Source: Streptomyces sp. NP-1717
GTDB lineage: Bacteria; Actinomycetota; Actinomycetes; Streptomycetales; Streptomycetaceae
NCBI RefSeq assembly: GCF_022695985.1
Contig: NZ_JAAPBF010000004.1
Span: forward strand, 1-64,000
Length of the DNA: 64,000 nt
Direction of reading: 5' to 3'
Of this stretch, positions 41,196 through 50,115 are shown piece after piece. Within the stretch, counting starts at the first letter, position 1, and each line of letters begins with the position of its first letter. Below the pieces are notes generated by a model. The model was not told the DNA's origin and made no database searches. It saw only the letters and a list, made by a program, of their open reading frames with translations. A program made the translations under genes and the position numbers.

Positions 41196-41342
41196 TCATC
41201 GCTCTCCAGCGGACCTCAAGACCGGCACGACACCACCGCACACCACTGAGAACCACCATATGCATCCGAGTACCAGGAAAGGCGGACCACCAACGAGTAC
41301 GGCCTGCATCGTGGCGAGGGTGACCAGTTCGGCATCGCTCAT
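41196..41342 (-). CDS. 48-aa membrane peptide
   Basis: MSDAELVTLATMQAVLVGGP is followed by PFLVLGCIWWFSVVCGGVVP and a short basic end. One strong hydrophobic segment spans most of the protein. The ATG at 41342 follows gccggtcggcaatg, a weak site. Just upstream an out-of-place frame reads DVDTLATALYAATDD, perhaps a transposase N-terminus. Function is unknown. Confidence 0.45.
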   Translation of the reverse strand: MSDAELVTLATMQAVLVGGPPFLVLGCIWWFSVVCGGVVPVLRSAGER

Positions 41343-41510
41343 TGCCGACCGGCGGGCGCCCCCGCGCCGGCTCGGGATACTCCCATGTCGTCGGTCGCCG
41401 CATAGAGTGCCGTCGCGAGGGTGTCCACGTCGTTCGTCACAAAACGATCTTGGACGCCCTCGTTCTCGTCTCCGCAGGCACCCCTTGGACCACACCACCA
41501 GGAGGAACCA

Positions 41511-41900
41511 GTGTCATACCCGCAACTTCTCACCCCCGAGGAGAAGCTCGCCAACGCGAAGAAGCTGTTGAGCCTCCCGAGTATCGTCGTGATCTGCGGC
41601 TCCACCCGCTTCATGACCGAGATGACCGAGGCCGATCTGTGGGAGACCAAGGCCGGCAAGATTGTCGTCAAACCGGGCTGTGACATGAAATCGCCGCACG
41701 AACTCGGGTCTGATCCTGTCGAGGCCAAGGCGCTGAAGGTTCGACTCGACGGACTGCACCGAGCGAAGATCCGTCTCGCTGATGAGGTGCTCGTAGTCGG
41801 CGACTACATCGGAGACAGCACCCGAGCCGAAATCGCCTACGCCCGGTCGCTGGGCAAGCCCGTGCGGTTCACGCACCCCGAAGTCGACCCTGACGCCTGA
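41511..41900 (+). CDS. Nucleoside 2-deoxyribosyltransferase-like protein
   Basis: The GTG at 41511 follows a perfect aggagg at the right distance. The 129-residue product has a Rossmann-like start (PSIVVICGSTRFMTEMTEAD) and the ADEVLVVGDYIGDSTRAEIA, YARSLGKPVRF block. This is the D...(V/I)....G.S..E..YA..LGKPV signature of deoxyribosyltransferase/DUF4406-type and MazG-associated proteins. It probably binds a nucleotide or deoxyribose moiety. Such genes are common on phages and mobile elements. Confidence 0.7.
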   Translation: MSYPQLLTPEEKLANAKKLLSLPSIVVICGSTRFMTEMTEADLWETKAGKIVVKPGCDMKSPHELGSDPVEAKALKVRLDGLHRAKIRLADEVLVVGDYIGDSTRAEIAYARSLGKPVRFTHPEVDPDA

Positions 41901-42070
41901 CCGTCTCGCGGTGGTTTCGGCCGCCGCCCACCCCACACCCTCCGCAGGCATACCTTGGATGGCCGGAGTTGGCCCTTCCGAAGGGGCCTCGTTGATCCCG
42001 GACTCGCCTGGAGAACAAGGTACGGGCACAGATCAGGCCTACTCCTGTCACCAGAAGGAAGGCCCCCGCA

Positions 42071-42340
42071 ATGTTCGTCTTTGCGTCCACAGAAATCTCC
42101 CTCCTCCGCCGCAAGGGCGGGCTGGGCAAGGACGTGGAGCCGGTGAAGGAGCGCGCGAAGCAGCTGGCGGCGGTCGATGAGGGGCGCAGCTGTCGACCGA
42201 GCGGCAGGAGCGGTTGGCGAAACTGGGCGTGCAGCCCGCTGAGGCAGCTTCTCCCGCCCCGGCAGTCGCTCGTACGACGAAGGCGGTCTGGTTCACCGGG
42301 CGGCGCGGGGTGGTGAGCGTGCGGCAGCTCCCGCAGTCCT
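42071..42340 (+). pseudogene. Helicase-associated-domain tail, shifted
   Basis: An ATG at 42071 gives MFVFASTEISLLRRKGGLGK. In a second frame, LSTERQERLAKLGVQPAEAA, SPAPAVARTTKA matches the end of the repeated helicase-associated domain of large Streptomyces helicases (…L...Q...L..LGV.W). The helicase fragment at 330-815 is from the same general protein class. The N-terminal piece is unassigned. Confidence 0.4.
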
Positions 42341-42413
42341 TTGCCGAGATGACGGCGCCTCACATTCAGGTGAGGCCCCGGTTGCTTCCTGGGGCCTCAT
42401 CCGGGTCGGATGG

Positions 42414-42645
42414 CTATCCGTGTTCTGGCGGCCTCGGCGGTGGCGGAGCAGGTGGTGGCGTAGTTGGCCGTTGCTCTTCGCGTCGTCGCAGCAGGGCGGG
42501 AAACAGGAAGCCCACGATCACCCCGGCCATCGCGCCTGTTACCGGAATCGAAGTACTGCAACGGCCCTGCGATGAGCGCGCCGAAGGCACCCAGGGCGAG
42601 CGCACCGTGCCCACGGCGTTGCAGGCTTGATCTTTCTCTATTCAC
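42414..42645 (-). pseudogene. Small holin-like membrane protein, shifted
   Basis: GTG/ATG near 42645 opens MNRERSSLQRRGHGALALGA, FGALIAGPLQYFDSG. One indel near 42545 leads to VTGAMAGVIVGFLFPALLRR, REEQRPTT and a Pro-rich tail that stops at 42414. Two hydrophobic segments and a charged tail resemble small holin-like or integral membrane proteins. Function is unknown. Confidence 0.4.
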
Positions 42646-42759
42646 AGCTACCTCCTCTCTGGCCTGTGAGACGGATTTCAGGGCGCGCTACCCGGCCGGT
42701 GACCGAGTGCGGATCCAGATGGAGTGGCACCGAGTGTTCTCCCCAGCGAGCCGTTCATG

Positions 42760-43012
42760 AAGGCATCGCTCTCCGTCCGTCCCGCAGTCCCGAAGTACGG
42801 CCGTTGGACCCCGGCCGAGCGGACCCCTTCTTCAGGAAGCCCGTGTCGTCCACGATCAGCACGCCCTCAGGGGCACCGAGGTGTTCGGCGACGTAATCCC
42901 GCACGTCGTCGAGGACTTCGTCAGGGGTCCCGGCCGCAGCGGTTCAGCGCCGGTGCATACGGTCGGGAGCCGCCTGGCCGGCTTCCCCGGCCAGCGTCCA
43001 GACGCTGAGCAG
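42760..43012 (-). pseudogene. IS701-family transposase fragment
   Basis: On the minus strand the pieces [54 protein letters not shown] and SAGVQRPYFGTAGR appear in order but across frames. They match the N-terminal half of IS701 transposases, with the first catalytic Asp in VDDTGF. The rest is missing on both sides. Confidence 0.7.
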
Positions 43013-43016
43013 GTGG

Positions 43017-43172
43017 TCACCGGCGTCCTCCGGCCGCTACTCCTGCGATCCCACAGCACGTGCCTGCGACGAGTACAGCTGCAAGCCACAGCGGTCCGCT
43101 TATCACCGCTACGATCGCTCCAATTGCCATCAGAATTGTTCCCAGCGCCGCCATACGCTGCCCGGTGTTCAT
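43017..43172 (-). CDS. 51-aa two-helix membrane protein
   Basis: The ATG at 43172 encodes [40 protein letters not shown] and [11 protein letters not shown], then TGA. It forms two short hydrophobic helices with a basic end. Codon use is less GC-biased (aca att, gca att, ata agc) than neighbours. The IS701 remnant abuts its 3' end. It is too short for family recognition. The clean frame and hydrophobic pattern support a real gene. Confidence 0.5.
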   Translation of the reverse strand: MNTGQRMAALGTILMAIGAIVAVISGPLWLAAVLVAGTCCGIAGVAAGGRR

Positions 43173-43196
43173 CAGGATGACTCCACTCCTGAGACG

Positions 43197-43560
43197 GTGC
43201 TCCCGGTTCCGGCGAGCAATGTCCCTGTCGCAATAAGTGTCGTACCGCCACTTGCGGGTGCGGCAACGACGGTTCCCGCCGCGACCAGACCACCACCACC
43301 AACCTGGGGGTCGGGCGTGGTGAAGCGGCGCGTGATTGCGGCGTACTCGGCGTACGCGTCGGTGGATCTGGCGGGTAGTGGTCGAGTTCGACTTCGGCGT
43401 TGGCGTAGGACTTCGTCATGCGCAGAACACCGGTCTCGTATGTGGCGGCTGCAGCGCCGAGCAGGACCTCGAAGGCCCGTGGGGCGGCGGTACTCAGCTC
43501 CTTGAGCGGCTCATCGGGCGCGAGATCGAAGTGAGTCCACGGACAAAGGGGGAGCCATGA
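43197..43560 (-). other. Degenerate coding stretch, unassigned
   Basis: Minus-strand frames give [58 protein letters not shown]. In another frame [35 protein letters not shown] helical head followed by a Gly/Ala-rich hydrophobic part would fit an exported or WXG-like protein. No complete frame exists, so I leave it unassigned. Confidence 0.3.
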
Positions 43561-43639
43561 GCGGATGCAGGTGACAGCTACCGATGCAGTGGGCCGGGTC
43601 GGCTGCGGATCAACCTCCGATACGATGGAGTGTGCGTGA

Positions 43640-45517
43640 TCAGGCGCCCGCGTGGACGTGTGCGGCCCACACCGACGGCAGGTTCGGATACTTCTTGCTG
43701 AGCTGCCTGACCGTGCGATGGACCGCCACAGACGCGCACAACGCACCGGATCGATCCGCGATCAACTCGCCGTAGATCTGCCGACTGAAGGCTGGTGCCA
43801 CGGCGTCGTCGACGCGCCAGAGCGTGCCGACTACCTGGGAGAACCCGGCTATCTGAAACGCCGCCAACGGGTGAATCGCCTCGTCGGACAGGCGCGCGGT
43901 GGTGCGGGCGGTGTCGCAGGCCGACAGGAACGCGAACTCCGCGTTCCGCAGGCGCAACCGCGAAAGGTCCAGCACCCGAAACGGCGTGCGGTCGTGGTCG
44001 TGCAGCACAAGTTGGCTGTCCGAAGGGTTGTCCGGGTCGCTGTACCCGTGGCAAGCGAAGTGTGCCCAACTACTGGCCGGCAAGGCGTCGAGAACGGCGT
44101 CACGAGTCGCGTCCGCGCCGACCAGGACCGTGGCACCGGGTACAAGAGCGGCCAGGTGGTCGGCTTCGGCCTGTGCGCCAGGCAGGTCCGGGGCGTCCGG
44201 AGTGTGCGGCATGGCGACCACCAGCAGCCGCGGTTCGTTCCGGTCGTCGCGGCGGCCCGCGCGGGCGTGGCCCAGAGCGCGGATCGTCGGCGTTGTCGAG
44301 GAGACGACGCGGTCGAGGAGCACAGGTCCGCCGTCGCGGTGGTGGCCTGCCGCCTGCAGGGGCAGCAGGCTGAGCGATCCGACCGGGGCCCACCAGATCC
44401 TTGGCCACGGGCCATCCGCAGCCGGTTCCGCCGTCAGCCCCAGTTCGCCGAGCACAGGGCTCGCGACGGTGTCCCACAGCCACTCGAGCGTGTCATGGAT
44501 CGTCTGCTCGGCGGCCAGCCGCCCCTTCGTGAACGCGGTGTTCAGAGCGCGTACGCGGTCACTTACGGCCTCTTCGCTCAGCCGGTCCAGCGCGTGTGAC
44601 CGGACCCCGTCCGGCGTGATGATCAGCGCGTCACACCGGTGCCGGCTGACGTTGACGTACACGATCGGGCCCTCGTGCGCCTGCGCGGTGAGGTCGGTGA
44701 GCAGCGGGGTCCGTAGGAACCGCTGCATCCCGGGCAGCGAGCGGATCCGGTCGATCACCGCGTCGAGCTCGTCTGCGAGGGCAATGCGGTCGCTCGTGGT
44801 GTCGGTTTCGAACTCCGCGGTGAGCGTTCGGAAGCGTTCGGCCAGCTCGGGTGCCCGCTCGTGCAGGTCGGAAAGATCGCCGCGGCTGTCGAGTGCCTGG
44901 GCGGCGAGTACGCAGCGCCCGGACTCGAGCAGGGTCACCGCGCTGACCTCGTCGCCGGCGGCCAGCGCACACGCGGCCGCGTTGGCGGCGACCCCGGCGA
45001 ACCGGCTGAGCCAGTACTGGGCGTCCTCGCGGCCCAGGCGGCGCCCGGCGAGCCGGGGCAGCAGCCGGACCGCGGCGGCGTACCCCTCGGCGGCCACGTC
45101 GAACTGCCCGGCTGCGGCGGCCAGACCACCCCAGCGGTCCGCCGCTTCCGCCCGGCTTTCCACCGGCGATGCGGCAGACGCCGCGGCCTCCCGGTAGCAG
45201 CCGAGTGCCTCGGTCAGTGCGTCGCCGTCGTCGAGGCGCCGGAAGCCGAGCGCGAGGACGTTGGCGATGCGGGTCAGTAAACCCGCCCGGGAATAGGCGT
45301 CCTGCTCGGGCCTCCGCGCCGCGTTCCGGGCCAGGTCCACCGCCTCGGCGAGGACCTTCAAATCCGGCGGCTCCCGTCGCGCGACGGCGGGTGCGACGGG
45401 GTTCGTGCACCAGTCCGCAAGCGCGGCGGCCAGGTTCGCGGTGTACCCGGGCCAGTGCGGGCTGTCCTCCGGAGTCGCGGCCACGGACGCGCGACGCGCT
45501 GCGATCGCGTCCCGCAA
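43640..45517 (-). CDS. TPR-CHAT domain protease (caspase-like)
   Basis: The 625-residue protein has a helical, TPR-like N-terminal half ([40 protein letters not shown]). The CHAT peptidase domain from about 270 carries both catalytic residues: His490 in [10 protein letters not shown] and Cys534 in [10 protein letters not shown]. It ends SLWAAxVHAGA-like ([12 protein letters not shown]). It starts at TTG 45517, because an in-frame stop lies just upstream. In a shifted frame an ATG at about 45541 gives [11 protein letters not shown], so the native N-terminus, and perhaps more TPRs, may have been lost to an indel. CHAT proteases act in programmed death or defence. The substrate is unknown. Confidence 0.82.
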   Translation of the reverse strand: MRDAIAARRASVAATPEDSPHWPGYTANLAAALADWCTNPVAPAVARREPPDLKVLAEAVDLARNAARRPEQDAYSRAGLLTRIANVLALGFRRLDDGDALTEALGCYREAAASAASPVESRAEAADRWGGLAAAAGQFDVAAEGYAAAVRLLPRLAGRRLGREDAQYWLSRFAGVAANAAACALAAGDEVSAVTLLESGRCVLAAQALDSRGDLSDLHERAPELAERFRTLTAEFETDTTSDRIALADELDAVIDRIRSLPGMQRFLRTPLLTDLTAQAHEGPIVYVNVSRHRCDALIITPDGVRSHALDRLSEEAVSDRVRALNTAFTKGRLAAEQTIHDTLEWLWDTVASPVLGELGLTAEPAADGPWPRIWWAPVGSLSLLPLQAAGHHRDGGPVLLDRVVSSTTPTIRALGHARAGRRDDRNEPRLLVVAMPHTPDAPDLPGAQAEADHLAALVPGATVLVGADATRDAVLDALPASSWAHFACHGYSDPDNPSDSQLVLHDHDRTPFRVLDLSRLRLRNAEFAFLSACDTARTTARLSDEAIHPLAAFQIAGFSQVVGTLWRVDDAVAPAFSRQIYGELIADRSGALCASVAVHRTVRQLSKKYPNLPSVWAAHVHAGA

Positions 45518-46052
45518 CGCTCGCTGACACGGTCGCAGTCATGCCATCCCCCCACGGAGCCCCGAGCCCCGCACAGCGCACCGACCGTCCCTCGCCGACA
45601 CCACAGGGACAACAGCACTGCCTGTCTGCCGAGTTCACGCCGTTCGTCCCAGATCCACACCAGCCCCCTCATGCACAGCCGGGCCCGCGCCGCACTGATC
45701 CCGTCACAGGCATTGGCTGTCCACCGTGCCCGAGTCGTCTTACGGGTGCGGGAGTGCAGACGATGGCCGTGTGGCGGCGACCCTCCTTGCACGTAGTGTC
45801 ACTGCCCGGCAGTCGGCAGCGGGTCCCTGTCGGCCTTCGGCTCGTCGGTCACGCCGGCCTTGGTTCAGAGCGAGGGGCGAAGTCGCCGGGCAGGCCGATG
45901 GAGGTCGGGGGGGGCCGTGATCCGGGTTGCTCGCCGGTCGGTGGGCAGGGCGCGGGCGGGGCCGTTCGAAGAGTTGTGCGAGGGTGTCGGGATCGACAGC
46001 GGTTCCTGGACCGGATGCGCAACCGATGGCCGGACAGGGGCATCCTCTCTGT
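45518..46052. other. 535-bp divergent intergenic region
   Basis: This is the gap between the CHAT gene (minus) and the pentapeptide-repeat gene (plus), so it should hold both promoters. A run of eight G occurs near 45908. No conserved protein or RNA was recognised. The start-like MTATVSAS frame belonging to the CHAT gene lies at its left edge. Confidence 0.45.
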
Positions 46053-48161
46053 ATGCCGCATCCGAACACTCAGCCGTCCGCCAGCGCACCCCCGTGGCCG
46101 CATTGCGGGCACGGAAGCATGCCGGAGGACCCGATCGGCTGCCGAGGCATCCGTGTCAGTGGCCATGGCGCGTGTCTGGCCCATCTCGCCGACGCAGACC
46201 GCGCCATCTACTTGAGCGGCCTGGCCCCCGGATCCGGCATGGACCACCGCGGTACCCCCTTCACCGAGCCCCTTCTCGTCGCCCTGCTCAGCTCCGTCCG
46301 TGATCCGGTCACCGGCAAACCCGTTCTCGGCGCGGCTCAGTTCGGTGCCGCAACTTTCGACGGCATGGCCGATTTCGGGGAAGCGACGTTCTCGGGTGCC
46401 GTCGGGTTCGGTGCGGCGATTTTCAAGGGCGCCACGAAATTCGCTGCCGCGACCTTCGAGGGCGGCGCTGATTTCACTGGAGCTGTCTTTCACCACCATG
46501 CCGGTTTCAAGGCGGCGATTTTTGAGAGTGACGCCCGGTTCCCGGAAGCAAGATTTCAAGACATCGCCAGTTTCCAAGAAGTGACCTTCCACAGTCTTGC
46601 CGGGTTCAGGGCAGCGGTTTTCAGGGGGGACTGCCGGTTCAGGAAGGCGACCTTCGGATATGAGACATGGTTCAGGGCTGCCACCTTCAACGGGAACGCC
46701 GGGTTCAGGAAAGCAACTTTCAGAGCCAACACCGGGTTTGAGGGGGCGAATTTCAGAAACGACGCCCTGTTCGAAGCGGCCTCTTTCGAGCGTGGCGCAT
46801 GGTTCAGGGCGGCGAACTTCGGAGGAGATGGCCTGTTCGGGTCGGTGACTTTCATGGGAAACGCCGGGTTCAGGGCAGCGGTATTCAGGAAGGACGCCCG
46901 GTTCGAGAACGTAACCTTCGAGCGCAACGCGTGGTTCAAGGAAGCGACTTTCAAAGGAGCCGCCCATTTCGAGCAAGCAACGTTCGGGGGCGCAGTGTCC
47001 TTCAGTGCGGCAGCTTTTGGTGCCCATGCCGGGTTCGTGTCGGCGGTATTCGATCAGCCAGTCACTCTGGGCCCGATGCTGTGCGAGGGAAGGATGACGC
47101 TGTCCGGGGCTGCTTTCCACGGCCCGATGAACCTCTTACTCGCCGCACGTCACCTGACGTGCCGGCGGACTCGCTGGTCGTCGACCGCCGAGTTACGGCT
47201 GCGTCACGCGACGGTGGATTTCACACAGGCGGTTTTCGAGTTACCACTCACGATCGCCGCGGAAGCCGACCCCTTTCTCCTCGCCGACGGTGCGCCCGTC
47301 GCCGAGAACGGTCTTGCCGGCGGGCCCGAGGCCACGGTGCGGATGGCGTCGGTGCGTGGTGTCGACGCGGCTCACCTGATACTCGCCGATGTCGATCTGA
47401 CGGAATGTCTGTTTGCCGGGACCGTGCACCTGGACCAGTTGCGTCTGGAGGGCGACTGCGCCTTCGCCGGTGTCCCGGTCGGTGTGCACCGGAGGCGCGG
47501 GCGACCGGTGCGTTTCACACGGCGTCGCACGCTGGCCGAAGAGCGCCACTGGCGCTCGCGGCAGCCCGGCGCGATCCCGGGCTGGAACACGACCGGGACC
47601 GGGGCGGGGAGCGTCGGGCCGGCGCAACTGGCCCCGGTGTACCGGGCGTTGCGGAAGGCGTTCGAGGACGGGAAGAACGAGCCGGGGGCGGCGGATTTCT
47701 ACTACGGCGAGATGGAGATGCGCCGCCAGGACCGCGCGAACTCGACGCGCGCCGAGCGCGCTCTGCTGCACGGTTACTGGCTGTTGTCCGGTTACGGACT
47801 GCGTGCCTCCCGGGCGCTGGGGTGGCTCGCCGCGGCGCTGCTCGTCACCGTCGTGCTGTTGACGGGGATCGGGATCCCCCGTGAGGGTCCGAAGCAGGAG
47901 GCGACTGGGATGGTACCGGCCGGTGGTGGGAAGGTCACCTTCGAGATCGACCATCCCGACCCGCAGCCCCCCGTCGGGGACCGGTTCACCGGCGAGCGCT
48001 TCGAGAAAGCCTTGAACGTCACACTCAATTCGGTCGTGTTCCGGTCCGCCGGTCAGGACCTGACCACCGCGGGCAAGTACATCGAGATGACGTCCCGCCT
48101 CACCGAGCCGCTCCTTCTGGGCCTGGCAGTGCTGGCCGTTCGCAGCCGCGTCAAACGCTGA
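46053..48161 (+). CDS. Pentapeptide-repeat membrane protein
   Basis: The ATG at 46053 gives a 702-residue protein. Its head WPHCGHG ... IGCRGIRVSGHGACLAHL has Cys/His pairs that may bind a metal. Next come about 25 decameric units of the form A.F.G.A.F (FGAATFDGMADFGEATFSGA, FRAATFNGNAGFRKATFRAN), which is a right-handed beta-helix. A non-repeat linker follows (VYRALRKAFEDGKNEPGAAD, FYYGEMEMRRQ), then two membrane segments (GWLAAALLVTVVLLTGIGIP and LTEPLLLGLAVLAVRSRVKR). The FYY.EM..RR motif and the terminal helices resemble pentapeptide proteins with ion-channel-like ends. Its role is unproven. It is divergent from the CHAT gene. Confidence 0.85.
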   Translation: MPHPNTQPSASAPPWPHCGHGSMPEDPIGCRGIRVSGHGACLAHLADADRAIYLSGLAPGSGMDHRGTPFTEPLLVALLSSVRDPVTGKPVLGAAQFGAATFDGMADFGEATFSGAVGFGAAIFKGATKFAAATFEGGADFTGAVFHHHAGFKAAIFESDARFPEARFQDIASFQEVTFHSLAGFRAAVFRGDCRFRKATFGYETWFRAATFNGNAGFRKATFRANTGFEGANFRNDALFEAASFERGAWFRAANFGGDGLFGSVTFMGNAGFRAAVFRKDARFENVTFERNAWFKEATFKGAAHFEQATFGGAVSFSAAAFGAHAGFVSAVFDQPVTLGPMLCEGRMTLSGAAFHGPMNLLLAARHLTCRRTRWSSTAELRLRHATVDFTQAVFELPLTIAAEADPFLLADGAPVAENGLAGGPEATVRMASVRGVDAAHLILADVDLTECLFAGTVHLDQLRLEGDCAFAGVPVGVHRRRGRPVRFTRRRTLAEERHWRSRQPGAIPGWNTTGTGAGSVGPAQLAPVYRALRKAFEDGKNEPGAADFYYGEMEMRRQDRANSTRAERALLHGYWLLSGYGLRASRALGWLAAALLVTVVLLTGIGIPREGPKQEATGMVPAGGGKVTFEIDHPDPQPPVGDRFTGERFEKALNVTLNSVVFRSAGQDLTTAGKYIEMTSRLTEPLLLGLAVLAVRSRVKR

Positions 48162-48633
48162 ACCGCCTCGCCCTGCCCAGGTCTCAAGGCCGTGAACGGG
48201 ACACGGAGGGTGTCCGATTCGCCAGGCCCTCCTACCGGTGCGGCCCTCCGCGTGGCCATCACGTCAAGGCAGTCACGGCGTGGGCCAAGGCAGCTGCGCA
48301 GCCACGTCGCCGCGTCCGTCGTACGGCCCTGCGGTACTCCGGAGGCATCGCGGCGGGGCGTCGATCCCCGCCGGGGCCGGTGCGGTGCGGGCAGCGCGGA
48401 TCTCGTCCAGCACGCCGAGGCCGACGAGTGAGCTCTCGGCCCAGTTGGTACCCCCCCCCGCCGCCAAACCGGCAATGGCCAGGGCTCTCCCGGTGCCGCG
48501 TCGTGGGCGGGCCGACGCCCCGGGACTCGATCCGGTCCTCGGCACTCCCTGTTCCGGCCCGAGCTTCGGAGCATTGTTCATTCCGTGATGGGCATGCCTC
48601 CTAGCGCCCGGCCGTCCCGCACGAGGAGGACCG
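48162..48633. other. 470-bp gap with a nine-C run
   Basis: A minus-strand frame (MNNAPKLGPEQGVPRTGSSP ... RALAIAGLAAGGGTNWAESS) crosses a run of nine C at about 48451-48459. It could be a small exported protein whose frame depends on that run, but no family was recognised. A GAGGAGGA ribosome site for the hydrolase gene lies at the right edge. Confidence 0.4.
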
Positions 48634-49476
48634 ATGCAGCCGGTACACGTGACCGTCTGGAATGCGGCGGCGACCGGAGCGGTGGCCGTACCCGCCGTCT
48701 TCGTCCATGGCATCTTCACCTGGGGCGAGGACGCGGCGTACGGATTCGCCGCCCAGCGCCCGCTCGCGGACACCCGCCCGCTGCTGCTGGTGGACCGGCG
48801 GGGGTACGGGAGTTCCCCGGACACCGCGCGCAGCGATTTCGAGGCCGATGCGGAGGATCTCGTGAGGCTGCTCAACGACTGCCCTGACGGGGCGCATCTG
48901 GTCGGCCATTCCCACGGTGGGCTGGCCGCGATGCTCGCCGCCGGGCGTCGTCCCCGGGCGGTGCGCTCGCTCGCGCTGATCCAGCCGTCCGCCTTCAGGG
49001 CCGCATCGGACCACCCCGCGGTACGCGAGCTGCTTGACCGGGTGGAGATGCCGGTGGGCACGGAGGAGCCGGTACGGCCGGACGGTGCGGGCTCCCGGCA
49101 AGAGCCGCCGCGGCAGCAGGAGTTGGACCCGGCGGAGTACCTGCGCCTATCCACGGAAGGGCTCGGCATGGCGATGCCGGAGCCGACGCCCGAGAGGCTG
49201 CGCGCTGTGCGTACGTCGATGCGTGAGCGGCCGGTGTGGGAGGCGGACCCGCCGTTGGAGCCACTGGCCGCTGCCTCCTGGCCCAAGCTCGTCGTCTCGG
49301 GGACCTGGCAGGACGCTCCGGAGCCGTATCGCCGATATGCCGGGGAGCCGCTGCTGGCCTGTGCGGAGGCGGTCGCCGACCGGATCGGCGCCCGGCGCCT
49401 GCGCGTGCCGGGCTACTACCCGCACACGCAGCACCCTGCCGAAGTCAACGCTGCGCTGCGCGCGTTGTGGTCCTGA
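48634..49476 (+). CDS. Alpha/beta-hydrolase
   Basis: The 280-residue protein starts with ATG after gaggaggacc. It has an oxyanion-type HG motif (VFVHGIFTWGED), the strand LLLVDRRGYGSSPDTARSDF, and the nucleophile elbow HLVGHSHGGLAAMLAAGRRP. A cap domain follows, then a C-terminal histidine in GYYPHTQHPAEVNAAL. It is probably an esterase or epoxide-hydrolase-like enzyme with a small-molecule substrate. It has no signal peptide and stands alone. Confidence 0.85.
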   Translation: MQPVHVTVWNAAATGAVAVPAVFVHGIFTWGEDAAYGFAAQRPLADTRPLLLVDRRGYGSSPDTARSDFEADAEDLVRLLNDCPDGAHLVGHSHGGLAAMLAAGRRPRAVRSLALIQPSAFRAASDHPAVRELLDRVEMPVGTEEPVRPDGAGSRQEPPRQQELDPAEYLRLSTEGLGMAMPEPTPERLRAVRTSMRERPVWEADPPLEPLAAASWPKLVVSGTWQDAPEPYRRYAGEPLLACAEAVADRIGARRLRVPGYYPHTQHPAEVNAALRALWS

Positions 49477-50115
49477 CAGGACGCCGGAGTGCGGCGCGGA
49501 CAACCGCGCCGAGGGCGCGCGGCGAAGTTCCCGGCTCCGGAGGGCCGGCCGATCGCGGTGGCATGGGGGCCGGGACGGTCGCCGATGAGGTGGAGGCGGC
49601 GACCGGTTGGGGAGTGTGCCGACGAAGGCGGTGCCGCCCGATGGTACGTCGACGGGCGTTCACCGGCGGCGGTAGCGGAGCCTTCACAGCCCTCGGCCCG
49701 GAGAGCGGTACCTCACGTGGTGGCTCACGCCGACGGACGCCAGCGCGTTGTCGGTCGCGGCCACGGCCCCGCGGGCCGGGCGGCGAGGAACGCGCACGCA
49801 CCGGACTTCTCCGCCCTCGCGCGGCACGCCCGGCTCCGGTCCCGCACGGCCAGCCTCCGTACAGCGACCGCGCCGGCTCCGGAACGCCGTGCACGCCCTC
49901 GTGAAAACCCGGGGAACTCCTGTCAGCGCGGAGTGTCGACGGTGTGGTCCCTGTTCGCCCCTCCCCCCAACCGCCCGCGTGTCCGATCGTCACCGCCCCT
50001 CCCCCGCAACCACGCGCAATGACACGATCAGAGCGTCCGCGAACTCCCGGCGCTCGCGGACCCGCCCGGCGACGGAGTGCCCTGACCCGCGCGGCGTCGT
50101 GAACGCGTTGAGCGG
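49477..50115. other. 640-bp stretch with no supported gene
   Basis: Long frames run through here on both strands, but none has a ribosome site with domain-like sequence. The minus-strand one is an extension of a shadow of the mannosidase gene. It may contain a degraded gene and the 3' flank of the mannoside operon. Nothing was recognised. Confidence 0.4.
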
